The notes under the pieces were generated by a model that was given only the letters and a program-made list of their open reading frames with translations, made no database searches and was not told where the DNA came from. 64,000 nt of DNA from JAEUPI01 sp963814435. GTDB taxonomy: Bacteria > Pseudomonadota > Gammaproteobacteria > Burkholderiales > Burkholderiaceae_C. The position numbers were made by a program, and so were the translations under genes. Of the stretch, positions 30,640-41,460 are shown one piece after another. The DNA is taken from the NCBI GenBank assembly GCA_963814435.1, contig CAWFCV010000016.1:98891-162890 (forward strand), given 5' to 3'. Each line of letters starts with the position of its first letter. The stretch's first letter is position 1.

Positions 30640-30690
30640 GACGCCCGAAGGCGCTCGTTCCCCCTCGGGGGGACCGGTCGCAGGCCGTAG
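30640..30690 (+). repeat. Short intergenic palindromic repeat
   Basis: The HK-regulator gap carries GCCCGAAGGCGC, then CCCCCTCGGGGGG. This is the core of the CCCCCTTGAGGGGG-type repeat family also seen at 3874-4038 and 36954-37117. It is partial here. Confidence 0.5.
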
Positions 30691-30791
30691 AGGGCAGGCA
30701 TGAGCGCTGGGTTGCCGTCGAGCACGACCGCCGGCACGTCCCGGGCCTGGCTGCTGTGGCGGGCGCTGCGACCGTCGACTACGATCTCGGC

Positions 30792-31613
30792 ATGAACCCC
30801 AATGCCCCCGCGGCGGCACCGCGCGCCGTGCTGGCCGACGACGAACGCCTGATGCGCGAGCAGATGCGCGCACGCCTGACCGAGGCGTGGCCCGAGCTGC
30901 AGATCGTCGCCGAGGCCAAGAACGGGCTCGAGGCGGTGCAGGCCGTGCGCGAGCACAAGCCCGACATCGTGTTCCTCGACATCCGCATGCCCGGCCTCAC
31001 CGGCGTGGAGGCGGCGCGGCAGATCGCGCAGCTGGAGTTCGACGACGACAGCCTGCTGCCCGAGATCGTGTTCGTCACCGCCTACGACCAGTACGCGGTC
31101 GAGGCCTTCGAGCAGGGTGTGGCCGACTACGTGCTCAAGCCGGCCGAGCGCGATCGGCTGGCCGTCACCGTCGAGCGCTTGAAGAAGCGCCTGGCCACAC
31201 GCGGCACGGCCGATGCGATGCCCACCGCGCCGCTGCAGCAGCTGCTGCACAAGCTGACGGCCCAGCTGAACCCTGCGGCCGGCACGACCTACTTGCAGTG
31301 GATCCAGGCCACCGTCGGGCAGAACATCCAGATGATCCCGGTGGCCGAGGTGCTGTTCTTCATCAGCGACGAGAAGTACACGCGGGTGCAGACCGCGCAG
31401 CTCGAGGCGCTGATCCGCAAGCCGATCAAGGAGCTGGTGGACGAGCTCGACCCGCAGATGTTCTGGCAGATCCACCGCTCGACGCTGGTCAACGTCAACG
31501 CAGTGGCCGGCGTGACCCGCGACTTCCGCGGCCGCCAAATCGTCAGCGTGAAGGGCCACCCCGAAAAGCTCGAGGTCAGCCGCAGCTATGCGGGGTTGTT
31601 CAAGGGGATGTAG
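30792..31613 (+). CDS. LytTR-family response regulator
   Basis: Two-component regulator of 273 residues. The receiver domain carries phospho-acceptor Asp63 in IVFLDIRMPG, plus acidic pair DDE (ADDERLMREQ) and Lys in YVLKPAERDR. The C-terminal LytTR DNA-binding domain includes EVLFFISDEKYTRVQT, FWQIHRSTLVNVNAV and SRSYAGLFKGM. The start MNPNAPAAA at 30792 is chosen over an upstream in-frame GTG-type start at 30756, which adds residues without homology. The gene ends inside the 3' end of the convergent lysoplasmalogenase gene (14-bp overlap). Confidence 0.93.
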   Translation: MNPNAPAAAPRAVLADDERLMREQMRARLTEAWPELQIVAEAKNGLEAVQAVREHKPDIVFLDIRMPGLTGVEAARQIAQLEFDDDSLLPEIVFVTAYDQYAVEAFEQGVADYVLKPAERDRLAVTVERLKKRLATRGTADAMPTAPLQQLLHKLTAQLNPAAGTTYLQWIQATVGQNIQMIPVAEVLFFISDEKYTRVQTAQLEALIRKPIKELVDELDPQMFWQIHRSTLVNVNAVAGVTRDFRGRQIVSVKGHPEKLEVSRSYAGLFKGM

Positions 31614-32289
31614 CGCCTGTTGAAGGGTGGAGCCAGCTTGCGATGCACCACTGCGCCGCCCAATAGGTGGCCAGGATCCACAGGCTCGCCATCGGCAGCG
31701 CGAACGCGAACTTGTTGGTCGCCAGCAGCGCATCCGAACACAGGAACAGCGCGCCGCCGATGGCCAGGATGCGGGCGCGCGGCTGCTCGGCCGTGCCGCG
31801 CGCGCCCCACCACACCACGGCCGCCTGCGCCGCCATGCTGGCCAGCGCCAGCACGTAGGCCGCCACCGGCAGGTGCAATGCCGGCGGCACGGCCGCCCAC
31901 AGCTGCGACAGGATCACGCCGGCCAGCAGCGCATAGACGAGCAGCGCCACCGGTTGCGCGGCAAAGCGCTGTACCCGCGTGAAAGCGGCGATGTACAGCA
32001 GGTGCGCGATCAGGAACGCGATCAGCCCCGGCAGAAACCCTTCCTTCGGCCACAGCAGCGCGACATCGCCCACCCACGACAGCACCAGCCCCGCCAGCAC
32101 CAGCCGGCGCAGCAGCGGCGTGGTACGGCCGCGCGGCCAGGCCAGCGCGATGATCAACAAGGTGGCCAGCGGCTTGAAGACGAACACCATCCAGGATTGG
32201 CCCAGCGCCCACGGTGCGCCGGCGATCGCCAGCAGCGCGCTGGCGGCGATGCCCGCATTCAACACCGTGGCGCGCGATGCGGCGCTCAC
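31600..32289 (-). CDS. Lysoplasmalogenase / YhhN family membrane protein
   Basis: YhhN/TMEM86-type integral membrane protein, 229 residues and about eight helices. Family motifs are the acidic LSWVGDVALLWP and CSDALLATNKF, plus AHLLYIAAF. Characterised relatives hydrolyse the vinyl-ether bond of lysoplasmalogens; activity in this organism is inferred. The start ATG 32289 overlaps the rep stop (ATGA). Confidence 0.88.
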   Translation of the reverse strand: MSAASRATVLNAGIAASALLAIAGAPWALGQSWMVFVFKPLATLLIIALAWPRGRTTPLLRRLVLAGLVLSWVGDVALLWPKEGFLPGLIAFLIAHLLYIAAFTRVQRFAAQPVALLVYALLAGVILSQLWAAVPPALHLPVAAYVLALASMAAQAAVVWWGARGTAEQPRARILAIGGALFLCSDALLATNKFAFALPMASLWILATYWAAQWCIASWLHPSTGATSP

Positions 32290-34325
32290 GGTGCGGCCTC
32301 GATCGTGCGGCTGGGTCGCGCCGCGAGCTCGGCGCGCAGCTGCTTCAGGCGCTCGCGCGGGTCCACCTTCACCAGCACCTCGTCGAGCTTCATCTCGGCG
32401 ACGAAACGGCTGGGCATCGCCACCACCGTCTCGCGCCCGCGTTTGCGGCGTTTCAGCGAGCTGACTGCGAGCGTGCGGCGGGCACGGGTGACGCCCACGT
32501 ACATCAGGCGGCGCTCTTCCTCCAGCCGCTGCGGCGTCACCGGCTCGGCCTCGGTGGCAAAGGGCAGCAGCCCTTCATTGACCCCGGCCAGCAGCACGTG
32601 CGGCCACTCCAGGCCCTTGGCCGCGTGCAGCGTCGACAAGGTCACCACGTCGACGTCGTCGCCGCGCTCGGCGATGCTGATGATGATGCTGATCGTCTGC
32701 GCCACCTGCAGCACGCTCTGCGGCGGGCTCTCGTCGCCGCTGTCGTCGCGCGCCGTCGCGCCGCCGCAGCGGCGCGCGATCCAGTCGACGAAGTCGAGCA
32801 CGTTGCTCCAGCGCGCGGCGGCGAGCTTGGCGTTGTCCTCGCCGTCGTGCAGGTGCTGCTCGTAGCCGATGTCCTTGAGCCAGTCCATCAGCAGAGCGCG
32901 CGCCGCGACCTCGCCCTCGGTCTGTCGCGCGCGGTACTCCAGGTCGTTGAAGTAGCGACCGAACTCGCGCAGGCCGTCGACCGCCTTGCGCGGCAGCGCG
33001 GTGCCCAGGCTGTCGGAGAACAGCGCCTCGTACAACGACACCTTCCATTTCGACGCGAATTCGCCCAGGCCTGCCAGCGTCTGGTGGCCGATGCCGCGTT
33101 TCGGGCTCGTCACCGCACGCAGGAAGGCCGGGTCGTCGTCGGCATTGACCAGCAGCCGCATCCAGGCGCACAGGTCCTTGATCTCGGCGCGGTCGAAGAA
33201 ACTCTGCCCGCCAGACACCTGGTACGGAATCTGCGCGCGACGCAGCGCCTGCTCGAAGGCCTTGGCCTGGTGGTTGGCGCGGTACAGGATCGCGAAGTCG
33301 GCCCATTTCACGTCGCCGCCTTGCTGGCGCTGCGACTGGATCCACGTGACCGCGCGGTCGGCCTCGTGCTCCTCGTTGTCGCAGGCCATCAGTTTCACCG
33401 GCTCGCCGTCGCCGTGTTCGCTCCACAGCTTCTTCGCAAACAGCTTTGGGTTGGCGGCGATCACCTGGTTGGCCGCGCGCAGGATCGCGCCGGTGGAGCG
33501 GTAGTTCTGTTCGAGCGTGATCACCTTCAGCGCCGGGAAATCCTGCGGCAGCTTCTTCAGATTCTCGATCGTCGCGCCGCGCCAGCCGTAGATGCTCTGG
33601 TCGTCGTCGCCCACCGCGGTGAAGTGCGCGCGCTCGCCGACCAGCAGCTTGAGCAGCTCGTACTGCACCGCGTTGGTGTCCTGGTATTCGTCGACCAGCA
33701 CGTGGGCGAGGCGCTGCTGCCAGGCCTCGCGCACCTGCGCGTCGTCGCGCAGCAGTTTCAGCGGCAGGCCGATCAGGTCGTCGAAGTCCGCCGCCTGGAA
33801 CGCCGCCAGGCGCTCCTCGTAGCGGCGCATCACGCGTGCGGCGACGCGCTCGCCGTCGTCGCCGGCCACGCGATCGGCACCGTCGGCGTTCAGGCCCTGG
33901 TTCTTCCAGCCGCTGATGGCCCATTGCCAGCGGCGCGCCAGCGCGGCATCGGTGGTGCCGCCGGCGTCGCGCAGCACCGACAACACGTCGTCGCTGTCGA
34001 GGATCGAGAAACGGGCCTTCAGGCCGACGCGCTCGCCGTGTTCGCGCAGCAGGCGCACGCCCAGCGAATGAAACGTGCTGATCGCCAGCGCGCGTGACGC
34101 GCGCGGGCCGACCAGTGCCTTGGTGCGTTCGCGCATCTCGGCGGCGGCCTTGTTGGTGAAGGTGATGGCGGCGATCTGGTCGGCGGCCATGCCCGACTGC
34201 AGCAGCCGCGCGATCTTGTGCACGATGACGCGCGTCTTGCCCGAACCTGCGCCGGCGAGCACGAGGCACGGCCCGGTGAGCGTGTCGACGGCCTGGCGTT
34301 GGGCGGGGTTGAGCGTGTCGGTCAT
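32286..34325 (-). CDS. rep: ATP-dependent DNA helicase Rep (UvrD/PcrA family)
   Basis: SF1A 3'-5' helicase, 679 residues and intact. Motifs: Q-motif LNPAQRQAV, Walker A AGAGSGKT (24-31), Ia AITFTNKAAAEMRERT, Walker B VLVDEYQDTN, III VGDDDQSIYGWRGA, IV LEQNYRS, V VTLSTLHAAKGLEWPHV and VI LMYVGVTRARR. The size and start MTDTLNPAQ favour Rep over UvrD (usually longer). It helps forks pass obstacles. It is divergent from phoD with about 60 bp between starts. Confidence 0.95.
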   Translation of the reverse strand: MTDTLNPAQRQAVDTLTGPCLVLAGAGSGKTRVIVHKIARLLQSGMAADQIAAITFTNKAAAEMRERTKALVGPRASRALAISTFHSLGVRLLREHGERVGLKARFSILDSDDVLSVLRDAGGTTDAALARRWQWAISGWKNQGLNADGADRVAGDDGERVAARVMRRYEERLAAFQAADFDDLIGLPLKLLRDDAQVREAWQQRLAHVLVDEYQDTNAVQYELLKLLVGERAHFTAVGDDDQSIYGWRGATIENLKKLPQDFPALKVITLEQNYRSTGAILRAANQVIAANPKLFAKKLWSEHGDGEPVKLMACDNEEHEADRAVTWIQSQRQQGGDVKWADFAILYRANHQAKAFEQALRRAQIPYQVSGGQSFFDRAEIKDLCAWMRLLVNADDDPAFLRAVTSPKRGIGHQTLAGLGEFASKWKVSLYEALFSDSLGTALPRKAVDGLREFGRYFNDLEYRARQTEGEVAARALLMDWLKDIGYEQHLHDGEDNAKLAAARWSNVLDFVDWIARRCGGATARDDSGDESPPQSVLQVAQTISIIISIAERGDDVDVVTLSTLHAAKGLEWPHVLLAGVNEGLLPFATEAEPVTPQRLEEERRLMYVGVTRARRTLAVSSLKRRKRGRETVVAMPSRFVAEMKLDEVLVKVDPRERLKQLRAELAARPSRTIEAAP

Positions 34326-34384
34326 TGCAGCGGCGCGCGATGATAGCCAACGCGCCGTTGCACAAACGCGAACCCAACGCTGGC

Positions 34385-35932
34385 ATGATGTCGCCCGTGC
34401 CGCCGCGTCACCCGCCCACGACCGCCCTCGATCGCCGACAGCTGTTGACGCTCGGCGCCGGCGTCGCGGCGGCGCCCTGGTTCGTGCGCGACCTGCGTGC
34501 GGCGGACGTGCCGCGCTTCGAACTCGGCGTCGCCTCGGGCCACCCGAGCGCGCACGGCATCGTGTTGTGGACGCGGCTCACCGGAGCCGATCTGCCCGAG
34601 CGGGTGGACGTGCGCTGGGAACTGGCGCGCGACGAACGATTCGTCGACATCGCCGCGCGCGGCACCGAGGCTGCCGTGCTGGCCGACGCCCACAGCGTGC
34701 ACGCCGAGCCCGCCGGGCTGGAGCCCGCACGCACCTACTGGTACCGCTTCGAGGCACTGGGCCAGCGCAGCGCCGTCGGCCGCACGCGCACGACCCCCGC
34801 CGCCGATGCGGCTGCGCGACTGCGCCTGGCGATCGCCAGCTGCCAGCGCTTCGACCACGGCCACTACGCAGCCTGGCGCCACATGGCGGGCGAGGACCTG
34901 GACCTGGTGATCTTTCTGGGCGACTACATCTACGAATATGGCTCGAATCCGACGGCAGTGCGCCAGCACGACGGTGGCCTGGTGCGCACGCTGGATCAGT
35001 ACCGCGCGCGTTATGCGCAATACAAGCGCGACCCGGCGCTGCAGGCGGCGCACGCGGCATTCCCGTGGCTGATGGTGTGGGACGACCACGAGGTCGACAA
35101 CGACTACGCCAACCTGCAAGGCCAGTCGCTGCAGCCGGACTTCGCGGCCCAGCGCCGCGCGGCCTACCAGGCCTATTGGGAACACATGCCGTTTCCGAAG
35201 GCGGCGCGGCCGCAGGCCGACGGCAGCATGCGCATCTACGACCGCACCGACTGGGGACGGCTGGCGCGCATCCACGCCATCGACGACCGCCAGTACCGCG
35301 ACGTGCAGGTGTGCCCGAGGCCGCAACGCGGTGGCTCGAACACCGTGCGGCTCAGCGACTGCCCGGCCCTGCTCGATCCGAAGCGTTCGCTGCTCGGCGC
35401 CCCGCAGGAGCGCTGGCTCGCCGAAGGGTGGGATCTGTCGCGCCCGTGGAATCTGCTGGCTCAGCAGACGTTGATGGCGCGCTTTTCCTGGCGCGAGAGC
35501 GACGACGGCCTGTACTGGACCGACGGCTGGGACGGCTACGCGCCGTCGCGCAACCGCCTGCTGCAGGTGGTGCACGAACGCAAGGTGCCCGGGGTCGTGG
35601 TGCTCGGCGGCGACGTGCACGCGCACTACGTGGCCGACCTCAGACCCGACTACGACGATTCGAAGTCGCCGGTCGTCGCCAGCGAGTTCTGCGGCACCTC
35701 GATCTCGAGCCATGGCCTGGCGCAGGAGCGCGTGAGCGCGGCGCTGAAGTTCAACCCGCACCTGCGCTATGCGCGCGCCGACCAACGCGGCTACGTCGCG
35801 TTCGAGCTCGATGAGCGTGCGCTGCTGGCGCGCCTGATGGTCGTGGCGCAGCCCGACGATCCGGCCAGCGCGGTGGGCGTGGCGGCGCGCTTCGTCGTCG
35901 ACGCCAAGCGGGCCGGGCCGACACCGGCGTAA
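34385..35932 (+). CDS. phoD: PhoD-family alkaline phosphatase/phosphodiesterase
   Basis: Secreted metallophosphatase of 515 residues with a Tat signal (DRRQLLTLGAGVAAAPWF). The PhoD N-terminal domain has FELGVASGHPSAHGIVLWTR. The metal site is FLGDYIYEYGSN, MVWDDHEVDNDYAN and VLGGDVHAHYVADL. It releases phosphate from phosphomono- or diesters in the periplasm. Starts at 34385 or 34388 (tandem ATG) are equivalent, and an upstream frame from 34325 is open but not conserved. No Pho box was identified in the 60-bp divergent gap with rep. Confidence 0.93.
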   Translation: MMSPVPPRHPPTTALDRRQLLTLGAGVAAAPWFVRDLRAADVPRFELGVASGHPSAHGIVLWTRLTGADLPERVDVRWELARDERFVDIAARGTEAAVLADAHSVHAEPAGLEPARTYWYRFEALGQRSAVGRTRTTPAADAAARLRLAIASCQRFDHGHYAAWRHMAGEDLDLVIFLGDYIYEYGSNPTAVRQHDGGLVRTLDQYRARYAQYKRDPALQAAHAAFPWLMVWDDHEVDNDYANLQGQSLQPDFAAQRRAAYQAYWEHMPFPKAARPQADGSMRIYDRTDWGRLARIHAIDDRQYRDVQVCPRPQRGGSNTVRLSDCPALLDPKRSLLGAPQERWLAEGWDLSRPWNLLAQQTLMARFSWRESDDGLYWTDGWDGYAPSRNRLLQVVHERKVPGVVVLGGDVHAHYVADLRPDYDDSKSPVVASEFCGTSISSHGLAQERVSAALKFNPHLRYARADQRGYVAFELDERALLARLMVVAQPDDPASAVGVAARFVVDAKRAGPTPA

Positions 35933-35971
35933 CGGCCGACCGCAGCACGGCTGAGATACTCACGGCCTCGC

Positions 35972-36928
35972 ATGCAGGCCATCCTCGCCGTCACGATTCC
36001 GTTCTTCGCGCTGGTGCTCGCGGGCTATGTGGCGGGCTGGCGCCATGTGCTGCCGGAGTCGGCGATTCCGGGGCTGAACGCGTTCGTGCTGTACTTCGCG
36101 CTGCCGTGCATGCTGTTTCGCTTCGGCCTGAACACGCCGATCGCCGAGGCGCTGAACCCGTCGGTGCTCGCGGTGTACCTGCTGTGCGCGCTGCTGATCG
36201 TGTTCTTCACGATCGCGCTGTCGCTCGACGAGGTGGTGGGGTTGAAGGACGCCTCGTTCGGCGCGCTGGTCACGGCGTTTCCGAACACCGGCTTCATGGG
36301 CGTGCCGCTGCTGGTGGCGCTGTTCGGCGCCACCATCGTCGGGCCGATGATCGCGACGATCCTGATCGACATGTTCATCACCAGTTCGCTGTGCATCGCG
36401 CTGGCGCAGGCGGGCGGCGCCGGCGGCGGCGCGCGTGCGGCGGCACTGCGTTCGTTGCGCGGCGCGCTGTCCAACCCGCTGCCCTGGTCGATCGCCATCG
36501 GCGCCACGCTGGGCACGCTCGGCTGGCACCCCAGCGGTCCGGTGGAGGCGGTGATCCGGATGCTCGCCGACGCGGCCAGCCCGGTGGCCTTGTTCACCAT
36601 CGGCGCGGTGCTGTGGCGCGCTGGCCAGCACGCGCACCACCGCACCGCGCCCAGGCGTTACGTGCCGCAGGCGCTGATCAAGCTGTTGCTGCACCCGTTG
36701 CTGGTGTTCATGATGGCTCTGGCCGCAGGACAGTTGGGCGCGCCGCTGACCGCGCTGCAGGTCACCGCGATCACGCTCACTGCAGCGCTGCCGAGCGCGG
36801 CCAACGTGTCGATGCTGGCCGAGCGCTACGGCGCCGACAACGGCCGCATCGCCCGCATCATCATGACCTCCACCGTGCTGGCCTTCGTCACCTTCACTGC
36901 GCTGGCCTGGGTGTTTGGCGCAAGATAA
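35972..36928 (+). CDS. AEC family transporter
   Basis: Auxin-efflux-carrier-type permease, 318 residues and ten predicted helices in two bundles. It has the family LNAFVLYFALPCMLFRF near the N-terminus and AFPNTGFMGVPLLVALFG and TAALPSAANVSMLAERYG at the crossover regions. Bacterial members export or import malate and related carboxylates; the substrate here is unknown. It follows phoD by 39 bp in the same direction. Confidence 0.9.
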   Translation: MQAILAVTIPFFALVLAGYVAGWRHVLPESAIPGLNAFVLYFALPCMLFRFGLNTPIAEALNPSVLAVYLLCALLIVFFTIALSLDEVVGLKDASFGALVTAFPNTGFMGVPLLVALFGATIVGPMIATILIDMFITSSLCIALAQAGGAGGGARAAALRSLRGALSNPLPWSIAIGATLGTLGWHPSGPVEAVIRMLADAASPVALFTIGAVLWRAGQHAHHRTAPRRYVPQALIKLLLHPLLVFMMALAAGQLGAPLTALQVTAITLTAALPSAANVSMLAERYGADNGRIARIIMTSTVLAFVTFTALAWVFGAR

Positions 36929-36953
36929 GGCACTGACACTAAACACTCTAGCC

Positions 36954-37117
36954 CAAGCGGACACCGCGGATCCGGCTTGGCCGGGCCGCTGGTGTTGCCC
37001 GTCGACTTGCAAGGCGACGGGCGCTCGTCAGCCACTCGCGAGCGCGCAGGCGCTCGCTCGGTGCGGACTCGCCCCCCTTGAGGGGGAAGCGGGCCATAGG
37101 GCCGCTTCGGGGGTGGG
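36954..37117 (-). repeat. Burkholderiales-type palindromic intergenic repeat (inverted copy)
   Basis: This fills the convergent AEC/priA gap. CAAGCGGAC...CCGGCTTGGCCGGGCCGCTGG (36954-36992) matches the reverse complement of 3992-4037 with few mismatches. After a spacer come CCCCCCTTGAGGGGG and CGCTTCGGGGGTGGGTC, again matching the atpA-atpG copy in inverted order. A mobile or REP-like family. Hairpins here could also terminate both convergent genes. Confidence 0.7.
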
Positions 37118-39194
<2,077 letters not shown>

Positions 39195-39216
39195 GGCAGT
39201 TGCGCGCGAAAGCTAG

Positions 39217-39537
39217 GAAACATCTGAACGATCGCTCGTAAGTTGATGATTGCACGAGCTATTTGTCTTGTAACCCGCCCCTGTGGACAACTTTGTGGGG
39301 AAGCTGGCAGCATGTGCGCTAACTGGTTGATTCAGCGGAGCGTCGGCGCGCAGCTCGCAATCTGCACCGAAACCAGTTTATTCATTGAGATCAGTCACTT
39401 AGCACGGTAACCCGTCATCTGGCGCAGCTTACATTTCGCCACAGCGACCGGCCGGGCCCGTCGCCGCGATCGTGGGGATAAGTCCGAATTTGAGTACTTA
39501 CTCACTCGCCCGCCGATGGCACCCGGCGCTGACCCGT
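39217..39537. other. AT-richer intergenic region priA-hemE
   Basis: About 320 bp without a credible ORF, lower in G+C than the surroundings. It holds TGTGGACAA (39282-39290), one mismatch from a DnaA box, and TGGGGATAAG (39473-39482). The priA promoter is expected here. Too few boxes for an origin. No RNA gene recognised. Confidence 0.4.
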
Positions 39538-40624
39538 TCAGGGACTCGTCCGACGCGAGCGTTCATGCACCGCGTGCACCAGAGCCTGCACATGCTCCGG
39601 CGGCGTGTGCTGGCTGATGCCATGGCCCAGATTGAACACATGGCCGCCACGCCGCCCGTCGGGGCGCAGTGCCACACCGAAGTCGTCGAGCACCGCGCGG
39701 GCCTGCGCCGCCACGGTCTCGGGCGGTGCGAAAAGCACCATCGGGTCGAGGTTTCCCTGCAGCGCCACGCGGTCGTCGATGCGCCGCCGCGCGTCGGCCA
39801 GCGAGCACGTCCAGTCCAGCCCCACCACGTCGGCACCGCAGGCGGCGATCGCCTCGAGCCACGGCCCGCCGCCCTTGGTGAACACGATGCGCGGCACCAC
39901 GCGGCCATCGTGCTCCCGTTTGAGCTTCGACACCACGCGACGCGTGTAGTCCAGGCTGAACGGGGCAAAGCAATCGTGCGCCAGCACGCCGCCCCAGGAG
40001 TCGAACACCATCACCGCCTGCGCGCCGGCGTCGATCTGCGCGTTTAGGTAGGCCGCCACCGCCTGCGCGTTGATGTCGAGGATGCGGTGCAGCAGGTCCG
40101 GCCGCGCGTACATCATCGTCTTGATGTGGCGGTACTCGTCGGAGCCTGCGCCCTCGACCATGTAGCACGCCAGCGTCCACGGGCTGCCCGAGAAACCGAT
40201 CAGCGGCACGCGGCCGTCGAGCGCGCGGCGGATCGACGACACCGCATCGAACACATAGCGCAGCTGGTCCAGATCGGGCACCTGGCAGTCGGGCCACCGC
40301 GGTCTCGTCGCGCAGCGGGTGCGCGAAGCGCGGGCCCTCGCCGGCCTCGAAGCTCAGGCCCAGGCCCATCGCGTCGGGCACGGTCAGGATGTCGGAGAAC
40401 AGGATCGCGGCGTCGAGCGCGTAACGCTCCAGCGGCTGCAGCGTGACCTCGGTGGCGAAGTCGGGGCTGGTTGCCAGGCCCATGAAGCTGCCGGCGCGCG
40501 CGCGCGTGGCGCGGTACTCGGGCAGGTAGCGGCCGGCCTGGCGCATCAGCCACAGCGGCGTGTAGTCGGTGGGCTGGCGCAGGCACGCGCGCAGGAACGT
40601 GTCGTTGCGCAGGGTTTGGGTCAT
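39538..40624 (-). CDS. hemE: Uroporphyrinogen decarboxylase (frameshifted)
   Basis: Haem-pathway enzyme that turns uroporphyrinogen III into coproporphyrinogen III. The N-terminal frame has PLWLMRQAGRYLPEYRATRA (signature 1) and ILFSDILTVPDAMGLGL. The second frame, from VPDLDQLRYVFDAV, has IGFSGSPWTLACYMVEG (signature 2) and VMVFDSWGGVLAHDCF, ending NLGHGISQHTPPEHVQALVH. The shift lies near 40295. Rejoined length is about 361 aa, normal for HemE. Essential in most bacteria, so the shift is almost certainly an error. It is divergent from creB. Confidence 0.93.
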
Positions 40625-40706
40625 GACGCGATTATCGACCGGGCGGCGCCCGCGCCCTGCTGTCGCAGCGCGTGGCCGCAGGCCAACCTATGATCGCGCT
40701 CGCACC

Positions 40707-41418
40707 ATGAAACCGCTGATCCTGATCGTCGAGGACGAGCCCGGCATCGCTGACACGCTGCAATACGCGTTGCGCACCGAGGGCTTCGAGCCCGCCTGGT
40801 GTGCCACCGGCGAGGCCGCGCTCGCGTCGCTGGCGCGCGCGACGCCGGCGCTGGTGATCCTGGACGTCGGCCTGCCCGACCTGAACGGATTCGAACTCTT
40901 CAAGCGCCTGCGCGAAACGACCGATGTGCCGGTGGTGTTCCTGACGGCGCGCGGCGACGAGATCGATCGCGTGGTCGGCCTGGAGCTCGGCGCCGACGAT
41001 TACGTGACCAAGCCGTTCTCGCCGCGCGAGCTGGTGGCGCGCGTGCGCAGCGTGCTGCGGCGCGCGGCCAGGCCGGCCAGCCCGGCTGCTGCGGCGGCGG
41101 CCGAGAGTGCCGCGTGTGTTCGAGGTCGACGAAGACCGGCGCCTGATCCGCTTCTATGGCCGCGCGCTCGAGCTGTCGCGCTACGAGTTCGGGCTGCTGC
41201 GCGCGCTGGTGCGGCGTCCCGGCCATGTGTACACGCGCGACGCGTTGCTCGGCGCGGTGTGGGACGACGCCAAAGACAGCCTGGACCGCACGGTGGACGC
41301 TCACGTGAAGACCGTGCGCGCCAAACTGAAGGCCGTGGCGCCGGCGCTCGAGCCCATCCGGACACACCGCGGCGTGGGCTATGCGCTGGCCGAAGATCTG
41401 CCGCCCACGCTGCCGTAG
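40707..41418 (+). CDS. creB: Response regulator CreB (frameshifted)
   Basis: OmpR-family regulator. Receiver: LILIVEDEPGIADTLQYALR, phospho-acceptor Asp53 in LVILDVGLPDLNGFELF, and YVTKPFSPRELVARVR. A shift near 41110 precedes the C-terminal winged helix (LELSRYEFGLLRALVRRPG, then VDAHVKTVRAKLK and IRTHRGVGYAL). Assignment as CreB rests on the adjacent CreC. It starts at ATG 40707; the frame upstream is open but not conserved. In enterobacteria CreBC responds to growth conditions and beta-lactams. Confidence 0.85.
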
Positions 41419-41460
41419 TCTGGGCCAGGCGCCGACGTTCGCGCGACAGACCGCCCGCCG

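Noticed and set aside
39217..39537. Possible replication origin (DnaA-box-like TGTGGACAA, AT-richer)
   Set aside because: Only one near-match box, no cluster, no dnaA/parAB or gidA neighbours.
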